DNA of 64,000 nt from a virus. Position numbers and translations under genes: made by a program. The DNA is taken from positions 1 through 64,000 of IMG/VR virus record IMGVR_UViG_3300023179_000085. One strand, 5' to 3'. Below the pieces are notes generated by a model. The model was not told the origin of the DNA and did no database searches. It saw nothing but the letters and a program-made list of their open reading frames with translations. Positions 1 to 8,271 of the stretch are shown piece after piece; positions within the stretch are counted from its first letter, which is position 1; each line of letters begins with the position of its first letter.

Positions 1-1
1 T

Positions 2-139
2 TCAGAATTAGACATAAGCTTAGTAATAGCGTCTTTTCAGGAAAAGGTTGGACAGCTAACCACTGAGTTAATCATTAAAGATGCAACAATAAAGCAACTA
101 ACAGCAATCATCAATACACTGAGAGGAAATCAGCAATGA
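2..139 (+). CDS. 3' end of an unknown small phage protein (partial)
   Basis: The reading frame is open from the left edge and ends at a TGA that overlaps the ATG of the next gene (ATGA at 136-139), which suggests translational coupling. The visible 45 residues are rich in Leu, Ile, Lys, Thr and Gln and look helical, possibly coiled coil. The start lies outside the window. No function can be assigned; the position just before the portal fits a small late gene. Confidence 0.6.
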   Translation, partial: SELDISLVIASFQEKVGQLTTELIIKDATIKQLTAIINTLRGNQQ

Positions 140-312
140 GCGATGTTCAAGACGAAGTAAAAGAATTTAAAGTCGAAATTAAAATTTCTGAAAAGAATCT
201 TTCGTATAAGAGTGATTTTTCAGAAGCGGAAACCATCTTTTGGCTCGAGGCAGTAAAAGATCTTATTATTAAAAAGACATTTGATGCCGCCGGGATGGCA
301 GAAGCACTATAA
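136..312 (+). CDS. hypothetical protein, 58 aa
   Basis: This short ORF starts at an ATG overlapping the stop of the previous gene and ends in TAA 60 bases before the portal start. The product is charged, with alternating Lys and Glu in the first half (KEFKVEIKIS), a W in the middle and an Ala-rich end. I recognise no domain. Tight coupling to the upstream gene and normal codon use support it as real. Confidence 0.65.
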   Translation: MSDVQDEVKEFKVEIKISEKNLSYKSDFSEAETIFWLEAVKDLIIKKTFDAAGMAEAL

Positions 313-336
313 AATATAGCCTAGCCAAAAGTGGCC

Positions 337-344
337 TTACTATT
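337..344 (+). promoter_or_regulatory. candidate late promoter motif TTACTATT
   Basis: TTACTATT lies in the short intergenic stretch 36 bases before the portal ATG. The same TTACTAT core recurs before other structural blocks at 3095, 12942, 18983 and 34223. Inferred from recurrence only. Confidence 0.4.
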
Positions 345-372
345 AATGTCAAGGTCGCACTAAGGAAGTAAG

Positions 373-2010
373 ATGGCGTTTAAAGATTATTTGCCCTTTT
401 CGGGTAGCATCAATCAAACCAATCTTGAGGAAAGATCTTTAAAGCCTCAAGATATAGGTCCATTATCAAAAACAATGAGAGTGGCTGCCCTGGCTCTAGG
501 CTTTCAGGGAACATCTTATTTTTTTAGCAAAAGAGCTTCTTTTGAACCACCATCTTACGATTTTGATAGAATACATCAAGCAGTTGATACTGACTCCTAT
601 GTCCGTCAAGCTATAGCAAAACATAAAGAGCTTTTCTGGAAAGAAGGCTGGGAAATAGTTTCAGAAAATCAAGAAGCCGTTTCTTATCTTCTTCAAAGAA
701 TAGATTTTATGGAAATGGCTATGAAAAGACCTTTTCTAGATTTTTTGATAGAAGTATCAGATCAGTTATTCAAATTTGGTAATGCATTTATAGTTAAGGG
801 TAGAGGAGATATTACTCCCTACTTCCCGTCTAAGCTCAACCCCGTTAATGCCGAGTACCCAATTGCTGGTTATTATCTTATCCCAACAGAACAGGTTAGA
901 ATTCTAAGAGATAAACATAATAGACCAAGAGCCTACCAACAGGCAACAGATCCATTGACCTATGCACCTACGGATAGAGATCCAGTTTGGTCGGCAGATA
1001 GGGTAATTCATCTTCATCTAGACAGAAAACCAGGAAGAGCTTTTGGAACTCCGTATATCAATACCGTTTTAGATGACGTAATTGCACTTAGACAAATCGA
1101 AGAAGATATACAAAATTTAGTTCATAGAGAACTATTTCCTCTTTATAAGTATAAAATTGGTACAGCTGAACAGCCGGCAGAACCACAAGAAATAGACCAA
1201 GCTGCTCTTGAAATAGAAAACCTTAGGGCAGAGGGTGGTTTGATTCTTCCGTATAGGCATGATATAGAAATAATTGGATCAGAAAATACAGCACTCGATG
1301 CCTCAAGGTACCTGGATCACTTCAAGGAGCGCGTTGCGGTTGGTTTGGGTGTCGCTCCTCATCACTTGGGTATGACCATGAATGGTGGTAATAGATCTGT
1401 AACAGACAGATTAGACACAGCTTTATACGATAAGGTTAAGCAAATACAAAAAATATTTGGAGAAATGATAAGACTAAATATATTTAACGAATTGCTGTTT
1501 GAAGGTGGTTTTGACCCAACTGTTAACCCTTCGGCAAATGGAGAGTCAGATAGGTGTTTCTTCAAGTTTAAAGAGATAGACGTAGATACTCAAGTTAAAA
1601 AAGAAAATCACATTATACAAAAATTTGTTAACAATACAATTACCCTTAGCGAAGTTAGATTAGCTTTAGGTCTAAGCCCAGATGTTGACGATACGGAGCT
1701 TTACGCCGGTCTTCAAGCTAAAACACAAATAGATATAGCTGGAGCTCAAGCAGAAATTTCTTCACAAAATGCCCCACAGGAACCAAAAAATTCTGATGGA
1801 CAAAAATCAGCTACATCAGGTCAAAGAAACTTGCCAAATGCAAGAAAGGGACCCGGTAATAAATCTAGACCCCAAAATCAAAATGGACGCAACAGCTCTC
1901 CAAACATAAGAAGAAACGACAATAAATTTTTAGGAGTAATTGAAAACTTGCTTGAAAAAGAGTATAATGTAATAGGAACAGATTTAGAAAAGGAAGATAA
2001 AAATGTCTAA
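373..2010 (+). CDS. phage portal protein
   Basis: The 545-aa product has the size and layout of a myovirus/siphovirus portal, the dodecameric ring at the capsid vertex through which DNA is packaged and the tail attached. A region near residues 100-140 resembles the portal wing (FLDFLIEVSDQLFKFGNAF). It is followed by YYLIPTEQVRI, a DRVIHLHLDRKPGRAFG segment typical of portal clip/stem regions, and a helical part with GVAPHHLGM near residues 330-340. The C-terminal ~100 residues are Asn/Gln/Lys-rich and probably disordered. The gene precedes protease and capsid genes, as expected. The start has SD-like AAGGAAG just upstream. All CGG trinucleotides inside it are out of frame. Confidence 0.88.
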   Translation: MAFKDYLPFSGSINQTNLEERSLKPQDIGPLSKTMRVAALALGFQGTSYFFSKRASFEPPSYDFDRIHQAVDTDSYVRQAIAKHKELFWKEGWEIVSENQEAVSYLLQRIDFMEMAMKRPFLDFLIEVSDQLFKFGNAFIVKGRGDITPYFPSKLNPVNAEYPIAGYYLIPTEQVRILRDKHNRPRAYQQATDPLTYAPTDRDPVWSADRVIHLHLDRKPGRAFGTPYINTVLDDVIALRQIEEDIQNLVHRELFPLYKYKIGTAEQPAEPQEIDQAALEIENLRAEGGLILPYRHDIEIIGSENTALDASRYLDHFKERVAVGLGVAPHHLGMTMNGGNRSVTDRLDTALYDKVKQIQKIFGEMIRLNIFNELLFEGGFDPTVNPSANGESDRCFFKFKEIDVDTQVKKENHIIQKFVNNTITLSEVRLALGLSPDVDDTELYAGLQAKTQIDIAGAQAEISSQNAPQEPKNSDGQKSATSGQRNLPNARKGPGNKSRPQNQNGRNSSPNIRRNDNKFLGVIENLLEKEYNVIGTDLEKEDKNV

Positions 2011-2263
2011 TGTTGATATTGAAGAAAAAGATATTCTTGAAGTCTTTAAGACGGCAGTTCGCAATGGTCAAACTCGTTTAGCACTAGAGGCGTTAGTTGA
2101 TGTCATCGATGCAATTGTAGAAATAATAGTTCCAAATGAAGAACAAGCAGAAAATAATCCAGTTTCTCAACAGGATTCTCTTGTTGAAGAAAAGCCAAAA
2201 GAAGAAAAAACACCTTCTAAAAAGAAGGTAAAAGAAGAGGCTTCTGTTACAGCCGTTGAGTAG
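2003..2263 (+). CDS. hypothetical acidic protein, 86 aa
   Basis: The ATG lies inside the last codons of the portal gene (8-base overlap), with GGAAG about 9 bases upstream, so it is probably translationally coupled. Residues 1-50 look helical (VFKTAVRNGQTRLALEALVDVI region). The rest is a Glu/Lys-rich tail of low complexity (EEKPKEEKTPSKKK). Nothing identifies its function. A small portal-associated or head accessory protein is possible from position alone. Confidence 0.65.
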   Translation: MSNVDIEEKDILEVFKTAVRNGQTRLALEALVDVIDAIVEIIVPNEEQAENNPVSQQDSLVEEKPKEEKTPSKKKVKEEASVTAVE

Positions 2264-2271
2264 TATTTAAA

Positions 2272-3045
2272 ATGGTTAAATTAGTTATCGGTTGTCCAAT
2301 CTATAAAAGAGATTGGATATTTCCTTACTGGATTTCCTGTATTGAAAATCAAGAATTGGATTTATCTAATATAGGTTTTGTTTTTGAAGTTTCTCCAGAT
2401 GATCAGGAAACAATATCTCATCTTATTAGATACAAAAATAATAGGCCGAATATTCCTTTGTTTGAAATAGATATTCGAACAGAGATTCCTCATTTCGAGC
2501 ATAAAGAAAATTCCAGAGTTTGGAGTATGTCAAAATATACAAACATGGTATTTCTTAGGAATAAATTACTTGAAAAAGTAAGAGAAATAAATCCAGATTA
2601 TTTTTTTAGTCTTGATTCCGATATTCTTTTGACCAACTCAAATACAATTAACTACTTGGTATCACATATTAAAGACGGTGCAGATGCGGTTAGTCCGCTT
2701 ATGTTTATGACACCAAATGATACGATGTACCCTAGCGTTATGAACTGGGTAAATGAACCTGGCGGTCAAGCATACAGAAAAGAAAAATATCCACTTGGAG
2801 AATATTTTAAATCAGATGTTATCATGGCCGCAAAAATGATGTCAAAGCATACTTATCAAAATGTTAATTATGATTTACATAGCCAGGGCGAGGACCTTGG
2901 TTGGTCCGCAAACGCAGCAAAACTTGGATTAAATCTATACTCTGCCTCCTACATTTACGCTCCGCACATAATGCATCAAGCGATGTTGCAGCATTTTCTT
3001 GCTAACGGCGATCCCAGACACAGTCAATATTTAGAAATCTCGTAG
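2272..3045 (+). CDS. glycosyltransferase, GT-A fold (GT2/Mnn9-like)
   Basis: The 257-aa protein starts with a Rossmann-type strand followed by CPIYKRDW and carries SLDSDILL near residue 115, a DxD-type metal/nucleotide-sugar site. HSQGEDLGWSANA near residue 205 resembles the catalytic ED motif of GT-A enzymes, and HIMHQ follows. These enzymes transfer a sugar from a nucleotide-sugar donor. Donor and acceptor cannot be read from sequence. Being embedded between portal and protease genes suggests use on virion components or host glycan. A second, distinct GT-A gene is at 18160-18966. Confidence 0.8.
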   Translation: MVKLVIGCPIYKRDWIFPYWISCIENQELDLSNIGFVFEVSPDDQETISHLIRYKNNRPNIPLFEIDIRTEIPHFEHKENSRVWSMSKYTNMVFLRNKLLEKVREINPDYFFSLDSDILLTNSNTINYLVSHIKDGADAVSPLMFMTPNDTMYPSVMNWVNEPGGQAYRKEKYPLGEYFKSDVIMAAKMMSKHTYQNVNYDLHSQGEDLGWSANAAKLGLNLYSASYIYAPHIMHQAMLQHFLANGDPRHSQYLEIS

Positions 3046-3094
3046 AAAGTATGATATATTTATATAATATTGTTTAATCTTATAAACAGATCAT

Positions 3095-3102
3095 TTACTA
3101 TA
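3095..3102 (+). promoter_or_regulatory. candidate late promoter motif TTACTATA
   Basis: TTACTATA lies in the 86-base gap before the protease start, 37 bases upstream of the ATG, and runs into TATAAATG, which is close to the T4-type late promoter TATAAATA. Inferred from recurrence and position. Confidence 0.45.
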
Positions 3103-3131
3103 AATGTCGGATAGTTATATTGGAGATAAAA

Positions 3132-4722
3132 ATGGCGTTTGATTTCACAGAGAATTTTACTCTTGAACTACCAGATTTTTCTAAAATTGAATCACAGTTT
3201 TCTGAATCCTTTAATGATAAACATGGATTGATTATCGAAGTTGCTGCGATTCACGAACGGACTTACCGCTAATTATAATAACTACTCTGCAGCAGAGTTA
3301 GAAAAGGCTCTTCAGTCATGGGTGGAGCCATACCCAAAGCCTATTATTTTAAATCATGATCTCAATAGCGAACCCATCGGCAGAGTTATCGCAGCCAGAA
3401 TGGATAAAGAGATCGATGGAGCAAATTTTGTAAGACTACAGATAGCAATTACAGATCCCTTAGCAGCTCAAAAAATAGCCGATAAAAGATATTTGACTGG
3501 TTCAGTTGGCGGCAGAGCCGGTAAAGCCGTTTGCTCGATTTCCGGCGAAGACTTAGCCCAAGAAGATGATAGCGGCAGGCCAAAGTTTCCCAAATACAAG
3601 AGAGGTAAAGTTTATAAGGGTAAGTTAGCCTTCATAGACATGCAGGACATATCATTTAAAGAGTATTCATTTGTAAATCAACCCGCTGATCAAAGATCTG
3701 GTGTTAGATCTTCTAAAAAAATAGATGGCTCAGTAACAACATCCGACTCAGAAAACTGGACAGCAAAAACTTCGGCATTTGTTTTACACATGGATAAAGA
3801 AGATATTGTTTCCGTAGAGGAGAATGAGTCAATTTTTGTCGGCCTTAAAAAGAAAGAATCAAGACCACTATATCTGCATCTCAAGGGAGCATTTTTAACA
3901 GCAATGGCCTTTCAGGAAAGTGAAACTGATAGGCAGAAAGATAATACATTACTATTTGTTAAGAATAATGTAGTTGAAAATAATGAGGAGAACCCAAAGA
4001 TGAATCAAGAAGTTCAAGAAGACAACGTTTTAGAGGTTGTTGAGGGTCTTTTGGAGTCAGTCCAAAAAGAAGAAAGCTTAGAAGTTGAGCAGGCAAAAGA
4101 AGAGCAGCCAGCCGAACCAACTGCAGAACAAGCAGTTGATCAAGAAAAGATCTCATCTGAAGATTCAGAGAAGACAGAAGAACAAGCTGAAAAAGCTGTT
4201 GATTCTGCAGACTCCGAAAAATCAGAAGAGGCTTCTTCAACAGAAACCGAAGAAGCAGAAAAGACTGAAGAGCCAGAAGCAGAGCTCAGTGACGAAAAAG
4301 AAGCCGCTGAGCAAGATGCTGACGAGACTCAAAATAAAATTCAGTCTCTAGAAGAAGAAAACAAAAAACTCAAAGAAGCACTGCATCGTACTCTCGTTGA
4401 AAGAGTTGTCGATACAAAAATTGCTCTTGGAATTGAATCAGCAGAAGACAGAGATTCTCTTATCGAAGATCATGTTAAGAGAACCGCTTCGTCGCTTGCC
4501 GATTCGCTAAGAGATATGGCAAAGATTCCAGCAGGCAATGTTACAAAAGCAAAGGAATTTGCTGACATTGCAGTTGAGAGTGAGGTCGTATCAAATGAAG
4601 AGCACAATGTATTAACAATTGATTCAGAAGTCGAAGCAAGCGAAGAGAAGAATGAAGATACAGCAGAGTCTGCATTTGAAAATCTTCTTGTCGATGCTTT
4701 AATGGGTCGCAAGAAACTCTAA
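3132..4722 (+). CDS. prohead protease fused to scaffold-like domain, with CGG +1 shift
   Basis: Reading starts at ATG 3132 behind GGAG (3122-3125) and runs 42 codons to an in-frame CGG at 3258. Skipping its C joins VAAIHE to GLTANYNNY and gives a 529-aa protein; without the shift TAA follows three codons later. The N-terminal ~180 residues match XkdF-type phage serine proteases, which cut scaffold and capsid during head maturation: AIHEG near the start, PIILNHD with the likely catalytic His, IGRVIAARMD, and LTGSVGGRAG with the likely Ser. The C-terminal half is Glu-rich with a coiled coil, like a scaffold, and may also be made from an internal start at 4000. The order portal, protease, capsid supports the call. 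Confidence 0.85.
3258..3261 (+). other. CGG +1 recoding site 1 (CGGA), protease
   Basis: The preceding codon is GAA. In zero frame TAA comes at 3270. Skipping C3258 gives IHE-G-LTANYNN, matching the conserved start of XkdF-like proteases. Confidence 0.85.
4000..4722 (+). CDS. possible nested scaffold protein from an internal start
   Basis: An in-frame ATG at 4000 is preceded by GAGGAG (3985-3990) at good spacing, inside the protease/scaffold gene. It would give a 240-aa acidic, Glu/Ala/Gln-rich protein with a coiled-coil segment around EEENKKLKEALHR and no protease domain. Nested protease/scaffold pairs are known, as in lambda C and Nu3. This product would not depend on the CGG shift at 3258. 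The internal start is inference from the ribosome-binding site. Confidence 0.45.
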   Translation: MNQEVQEDNVLEVVEGLLESVQKEESLEVEQAKEEQPAEPTAEQAVDQEKISSEDSEKTEEQAEKAVDSADSEKSEEASSTETEEAEKTEEPEAELSDEKEAAEQDADETQNKIQSLEEENKKLKEALHRTLVERVVDTKIALGIESAEDRDSLIEDHVKRTASSLADSLRDMAKIPAGNVTKAKEFADIAVESEVVSNEEHNVLTIDSEVEASEEKNEDTAESAFENLLVDALMGRKKL

Positions 4723-4741
4723 ACATTAAGGAGATAATAAC

Positions 4742-5497
4742 ATGAGCTTAGCGAAATTTCGCAAAGTAGGGACCAAGACTGGCGCAGGTCGTTTTGTAGT
4801 TTCTGAGGGTATTGCACCATCAGCCTACATTCTTCCATCAGTTGCACTCCCAACTTGGTACGTAGATTCAGAAGATGACCGTTTTGAAATCGTTATTCCA
4901 AAAGGAACAATCCTTTCGGTTGTAACAGATGCAAATGGTGATTCGCGCTTTGTTCCAGCTAACGGTAGCGGATCCTCAGTAACATGGGGTGACACTATTT
5001 CAGGTTGGGACCCACTAGCTGGTGCAACACCAGTCGCAGGCGCTTCGGGTGACACTCAAGCAGTTGCCGCTCGTTCGCTTCCAGTTGGATGCGCACAATA
5101 TGATCTTTACAGACCATTCGATAAGGGCACATCACAAGGTGCTGGCTTTATCACACACGGTTATGTAGAGTACCCAATGGTTACAAATGTAAACGCAGAC
5201 GTTGCTGCAGGTGACTTGATCGCCCCAGATTTTATGGGTCGCCCAAGAAAGCTTTCAACAGCAGACGCAGCATCGTACCCATGGTTGCAAGTTGGTAAAG
5301 TAATTGAAGTCGAAAAGTTTGCAACAAACTTCGATGACGGTCTACTCTCCTACATGCAGCTGCCGTCAGACCCAGGTGCTTTGAAGACGGTATATGAAAT
5401 TACACGTGAAGGCACCTATAAGAACAAGTTGGGCATCCGCTCCAATTTGGATGTTACGAACGTCATTGGCGCATTCCGCGTTAACCTGACGCTCTAA
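4742..5497 (+). CDS. capsid decoration/stabilisation-like structural protein
   Basis: The 251-aa product lies between protease/scaffold and major capsid genes, the usual place for a decoration protein. The start has a clear SD (AAGGAG at 4729-4734). The sequence is beta-rich, with a Gly/Ser/Ala stretch around residues 75-105 (PANGSGSSVTWGD), and has no membrane segment. Codon use is richer in GC-ending codons than most of the window, like the capsid gene, consistent with high expression. Function rests on position; the family was not recognised. Confidence 0.7.
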   Translation: MSLAKFRKVGTKTGAGRFVVSEGIAPSAYILPSVALPTWYVDSEDDRFEIVIPKGTILSVVTDANGDSRFVPANGSGSSVTWGDTISGWDPLAGATPVAGASGDTQAVAARSLPVGCAQYDLYRPFDKGTSQGAGFITHGYVEYPMVTNVNADVAAGDLIAPDFMGRPRKLSTADAASYPWLQVGKVIEVEKFATNFDDGLLSYMQLPSDPGALKTVYEITREGTYKNKLGIRSNLDVTNVIGAFRVNLTL

Positions 5498-5539
5498 TAA
5501 GAAAATAAAAAAACAACAAACAGGAGGATAGATCCTAAG

Positions 5540-6601
5540 ATGAGTAAAACAATACAAGAACTCCTCTCGGGTCTCCCAGCTTGGGAAGCCGCATTTGCTG
5601 AGGATGGTTACATCGACTTAGAGAACAGAGTGACAATTAAGGAGGCCTTTGCATCATCCGATGCCGCAGCGCTATTCCCCAAAGTTATCTCGCGTACTCT
5701 AAAAGAGGCAGCCGAACCGCAGCTTTTGGTGACTCCGCTCCTTTCAACAGTACGCCTCGGTAAGGGTCGTTCTTTGGAATTCCCAGCGGTAAACGCAATT
5801 CAAGCTGCTGAGATACCAGAAGGACAAGAATACCCAGAGCAGGCACTCGCATTTGCTAAGCAAGTCGAGGGCAAGGTGTCAAAGAAAGGTGTTAAGCTGG
5901 CTTTCACAGAGGAAGTTATTGCTGACTCACTTTGGGACATCGTAGGTCTGCATGTACGTGCTGCAGGTCGTGCAATGGCACGCCTGAAGGAACAAATTGC
6001 ACTTAGCCGTTTCAAGGACGCTGCAACAATCGTCTTTGACAACGACAGTGGTTCATACGACGATACAACAGGTCGCGGAATTGATGGCGCAGCCAACAAG
6101 ACCGTTACCTGGGATGACATCGTTGATATGGCAGCTGTTCTAATGGCCGAGAATCATGTTCCAACAGACTTCATTCTCCACCCACTCATGTGGTCGGTCT
6201 TCTTGAAAGACTCGATCTTCCATGCAGGTGGATCTGCAGCTGCTGTCAACACAAGCTGGGGCTACCGTCCGCAGTCTAAGGAAGGCACGCTTAACTCCAC
6301 AGCCCCAATGGGTCTGAATGTTATCGTCTCGCCATTCGTTAGCTTTACTGCTAAGAGCGGTTCAACACCAGCCAAGTCAGACCTTTTCCTGATTGACCGT
6401 AATGAGGTTGGCACTCTTCTCGTCAAGGACGACATGAGCACGGATCAGTTCGATGATCCATCACGTGACATTCGTTCGATGAAGATGAAAGAGCGCTATG
6501 ACATCGTTATGCTCGGTGACGGTGAGGGTATCACAGTTGCTAAGAACGTACGCCTGACCCGTAACTACGAAGTTTCGGTTACAAACCAGGTATCGCTCTA
6601 A
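5540..6601 (+). CDS. major capsid protein (HK97-fold type)
   Basis: The 353-aa protein follows the decoration gene, has a strong SD (AGGAGG, 5522-5527) and ends before a strong terminator. An N-terminal helical region is followed by FPKVISRTLKEAAEPQLL, a likely E-loop region (SLEFPAVNAIQAAEIPEGQ), a helix with GRAMARLKEQIALSRF, and a C-terminal beta/helix part with ILHPLMWSVFLKD, typical of HK97-type capsids. Arg is encoded mainly by CGT and CGC here, unlike the AGA-rich genes around it, as in very highly expressed genes. No in-frame CGG occurs. Confidence 0.88.
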   Translation: MSKTIQELLSGLPAWEAAFAEDGYIDLENRVTIKEAFASSDAAALFPKVISRTLKEAAEPQLLVTPLLSTVRLGKGRSLEFPAVNAIQAAEIPEGQEYPEQALAFAKQVEGKVSKKGVKLAFTEEVIADSLWDIVGLHVRAAGRAMARLKEQIALSRFKDAATIVFDNDSGSYDDTTGRGIDGAANKTVTWDDIVDMAAVLMAENHVPTDFILHPLMWSVFLKDSIFHAGGSAAAVNTSWGYRPQSKEGTLNSTAPMGLNVIVSPFVSFTAKSGSTPAKSDLFLIDRNEVGTLLVKDDMSTDQFDDPSRDIRSMKMKERYDIVMLGDGEGITVAKNVRLTRNYEVSVTNQVSL

Positions 6602-6649
6602 TAACAGTCCTTAGGGCCGTTATAGTTACGGAATCCTAAGAAGGGATCA

Positions 6650-6669
6650 GGGGTGGCGAAAGCCACCCC
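6650..6669 (+). terminator. rho-independent terminator after the capsid gene
   Basis: A perfect 8-bp stem GGGGTGGC / GCCACCCC with a GAAA tetraloop is followed by TTATCTTTTTG. It stands 49 bases after the capsid stop and would end the capsid transcript or protect its 3' end. Confidence 0.9.
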
Positions 6670-6732
6670 TTATCTTTTTGTCCGTTTTTAGTTACTAATT
6701 AAATATCTGTATATACAACGTAGGAGCAAACC

Positions 6733-7503
6733 GTGCCGCTGAATTTAATTGATTACGCAGCAGTAAACTTGGACAGAGTTAAAATTAAATTTGGCAGAAC
6801 TATCAAGATTGCTTCTATAACAAATGATAAATTTATTGCTCAAACCTGCGCTGCAACGCCTAGCCAGGTAGAGAATCCGTTTAAGGTAATTAATACATTA
6901 GCGGATTATAACACTATATCAAGAACACTTACCCTATATTGGAATAAAACACTTGTTTCTGGTCAAGAGTATGCAATTAGGTTAGTTGGATTACTTGATG
7001 CCGCAAACGAAGTTGTTCCAGAAGAATATATCGTCTTTACAAAACAGGATGCGGCCACACCATCTGGGGTTTCTTCCATTACAGTTCCAACTGTAGAAGA
7101 AATATATATTGAAGATAAATCAGTACTTAACGAAGCATATACTTCGTATCAAATAATAGCAAAAAATCCAGAGTTCTATATAAAAGATGTTGATCCTGAT
7201 AACGGAGATTTTTATATAGATAATTCTCACAATAATGGTAGAGTAACAATAGCGTTCAACGCTAGACCAGCAACAAACTTTTTAACCTCACAGTATTTTA
7301 AGATACAAAGAAAAAAAATTCAAAGAACTCCATCTAGATGGGAATCCGTAGATGCAAAAATACAAATGCACTCTTGGAAACCGGAGGTCTACGTAGATTT
7401 TCCTTCCAATGACGCTACCCCAGCTTATTACACAGAAGATAAAACCTATTTTGAGACTGGATATAAATATAGAATTATTGTTTCAAAAGATATAGGTATT
7501 TAA
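6733..7503 (+). CDS. structural protein, probable neck/appendage component
   Basis: The 256-aa protein starts with GTG at 6733 after TAGGAG (6721-6726). It is beta-rich with two Ig/fibronectin-like stretches (SRTLTLYWNKTLVSGQEYAIRL around residues 60-85 and YYTEDKTYFETGYKYRIIV near the end). No catalytic motif is seen. It begins the fiber block and its stop is followed directly by the next ATG, indicating one operon. A degenerate TTACTA motif lies about 41 bases upstream. Specific role unknown. Confidence 0.65.
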   Translation: MPLNLIDYAAVNLDRVKIKFGRTIKIASITNDKFIAQTCAATPSQVENPFKVINTLADYNTISRTLTLYWNKTLVSGQEYAIRLVGLLDAANEVVPEEYIVFTKQDAATPSGVSSITVPTVEEIYIEDKSVLNEAYTSYQIIAKNPEFYIKDVDPDNGDFYIDNSHNNGRVTIAFNARPATNFLTSQYFKIQRKKIQRTPSRWESVDAKIQMHSWKPEVYVDFPSNDATPAYYTEDKTYFETGYKYRIIVSKDIGI

Positions 7504-7917
7504 ATGGCAAATACATTTTATACAAAAGCAAAACAAGCTCTTTTAGAAGGAAAAATTGATATTTTAACAAAAAATTTTAAAGTTCTTTTTGTTAATAAAT
7601 CATTATATACTCCTAATTTTTTAACTAATCAATTTGTATCAGATATTCCGTCTTCTGCAATTGTATTTAGAAGCTCTAATTTAACTGGATTAGACGGCAG
7701 CTCTGGAATACTTGATGCCGACGACGTTCTTGAATCTAGCTTTCCTGGAACTAGTTTTGATGCAATCATCGTATACCAAGTTGGAGCTTCGGATGCAAGT
7801 TCTTTATTATTTTTCTTTATTGATGAATCTGAAGGATTACCGTTTACTGGGACTGGAGAATCCTTACTATTAACGCTGCAGTGGAATAATAATTCAGGAA
7901 GAATTTTAAACCTATAG
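7504..7917 (+). CDS. conserved phage structural protein, 137 aa
   Basis: The ATG follows the previous stop without a gap. The opening FYTKAKQALLEGKIDI and the following FKVLFVNKSLYTPNF match a small protein often found beside fiber genes in large phages, where residues after the Lys-rich start form a beta sandwich. Later parts are hydrophobic beta (SLLFFFIDESEGLPF). It probably sits in a head or tail appendage; I know no experimental role. Confidence 0.6.
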   Translation: MANTFYTKAKQALLEGKIDILTKNFKVLFVNKSLYTPNFLTNQFVSDIPSSAIVFRSSNLTGLDGSSGILDADDVLESSFPGTSFDAIIVYQVGASDASSLLFFFIDESEGLPFTGTGESLLLTLQWNNNSGRILNL

Positions 7918-7930
7918 GGAATCACACAAA

Positions 7931-8269
7931 ATGGCATCAAATTACCCAAGTCAACTAGATGTTTTGGTAAATCCAACGGCGTCTGATCCACTTAATTCTG
8001 TTACCGTCCCCCATGCAAAACAGCATGCTGACGCGAATGATGCAATAGAGGCAATACAAACAGTCCTGGGATTAAATCCAGCTGGAAGTTACTTGACCGT
8101 AAAAGATAGAATAATAAATGCAGAATCATTAATTCAAGAACAATCAGTTTTAAATGGATTAAATGATGTTACTATAAATTCGGTAGCTACTGGTCAGATT
8201 TTACGTTATAACGGTTCTGCATGGGTCAACTATGCAGAAGAAAATCTTGTAGATGGAGGTAATTTTTAA
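7931..8269 (+). CDS. small fiber-associated protein, 112 aa
   Basis: The N-terminal half has HAKQHADANDAIEAIQTVLG, a motif common in short phage fiber or head-fiber subunits that form helical bundles, with LGLNPAGSYLTVKDRI after it. The C-terminal half carries LNDVTINSVATGQILRYNG, the same repeat found in the long fibers at 10018, 12995 and 19038, ending in GGNF as fiber subunits here do. Spacing to the next ATG is two bases, so the genes are co-translated. Confidence 0.65.
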   Translation: MASNYPSQLDVLVNPTASDPLNSVTVPHAKQHADANDAIEAIQTVLGLNPAGSYLTVKDRIINAESLIQEQSVLNGLNDVTINSVATGQILRYNGSAWVNYAEENLVDGGNF

Positions 8270-8271
8270 AA

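Noticed and set aside
4085-4351. Lys/Gln-rich ORF in another frame of the scaffold region
   Set aside because: It results from the biased composition of the acidic scaffold sequence and has no SD.
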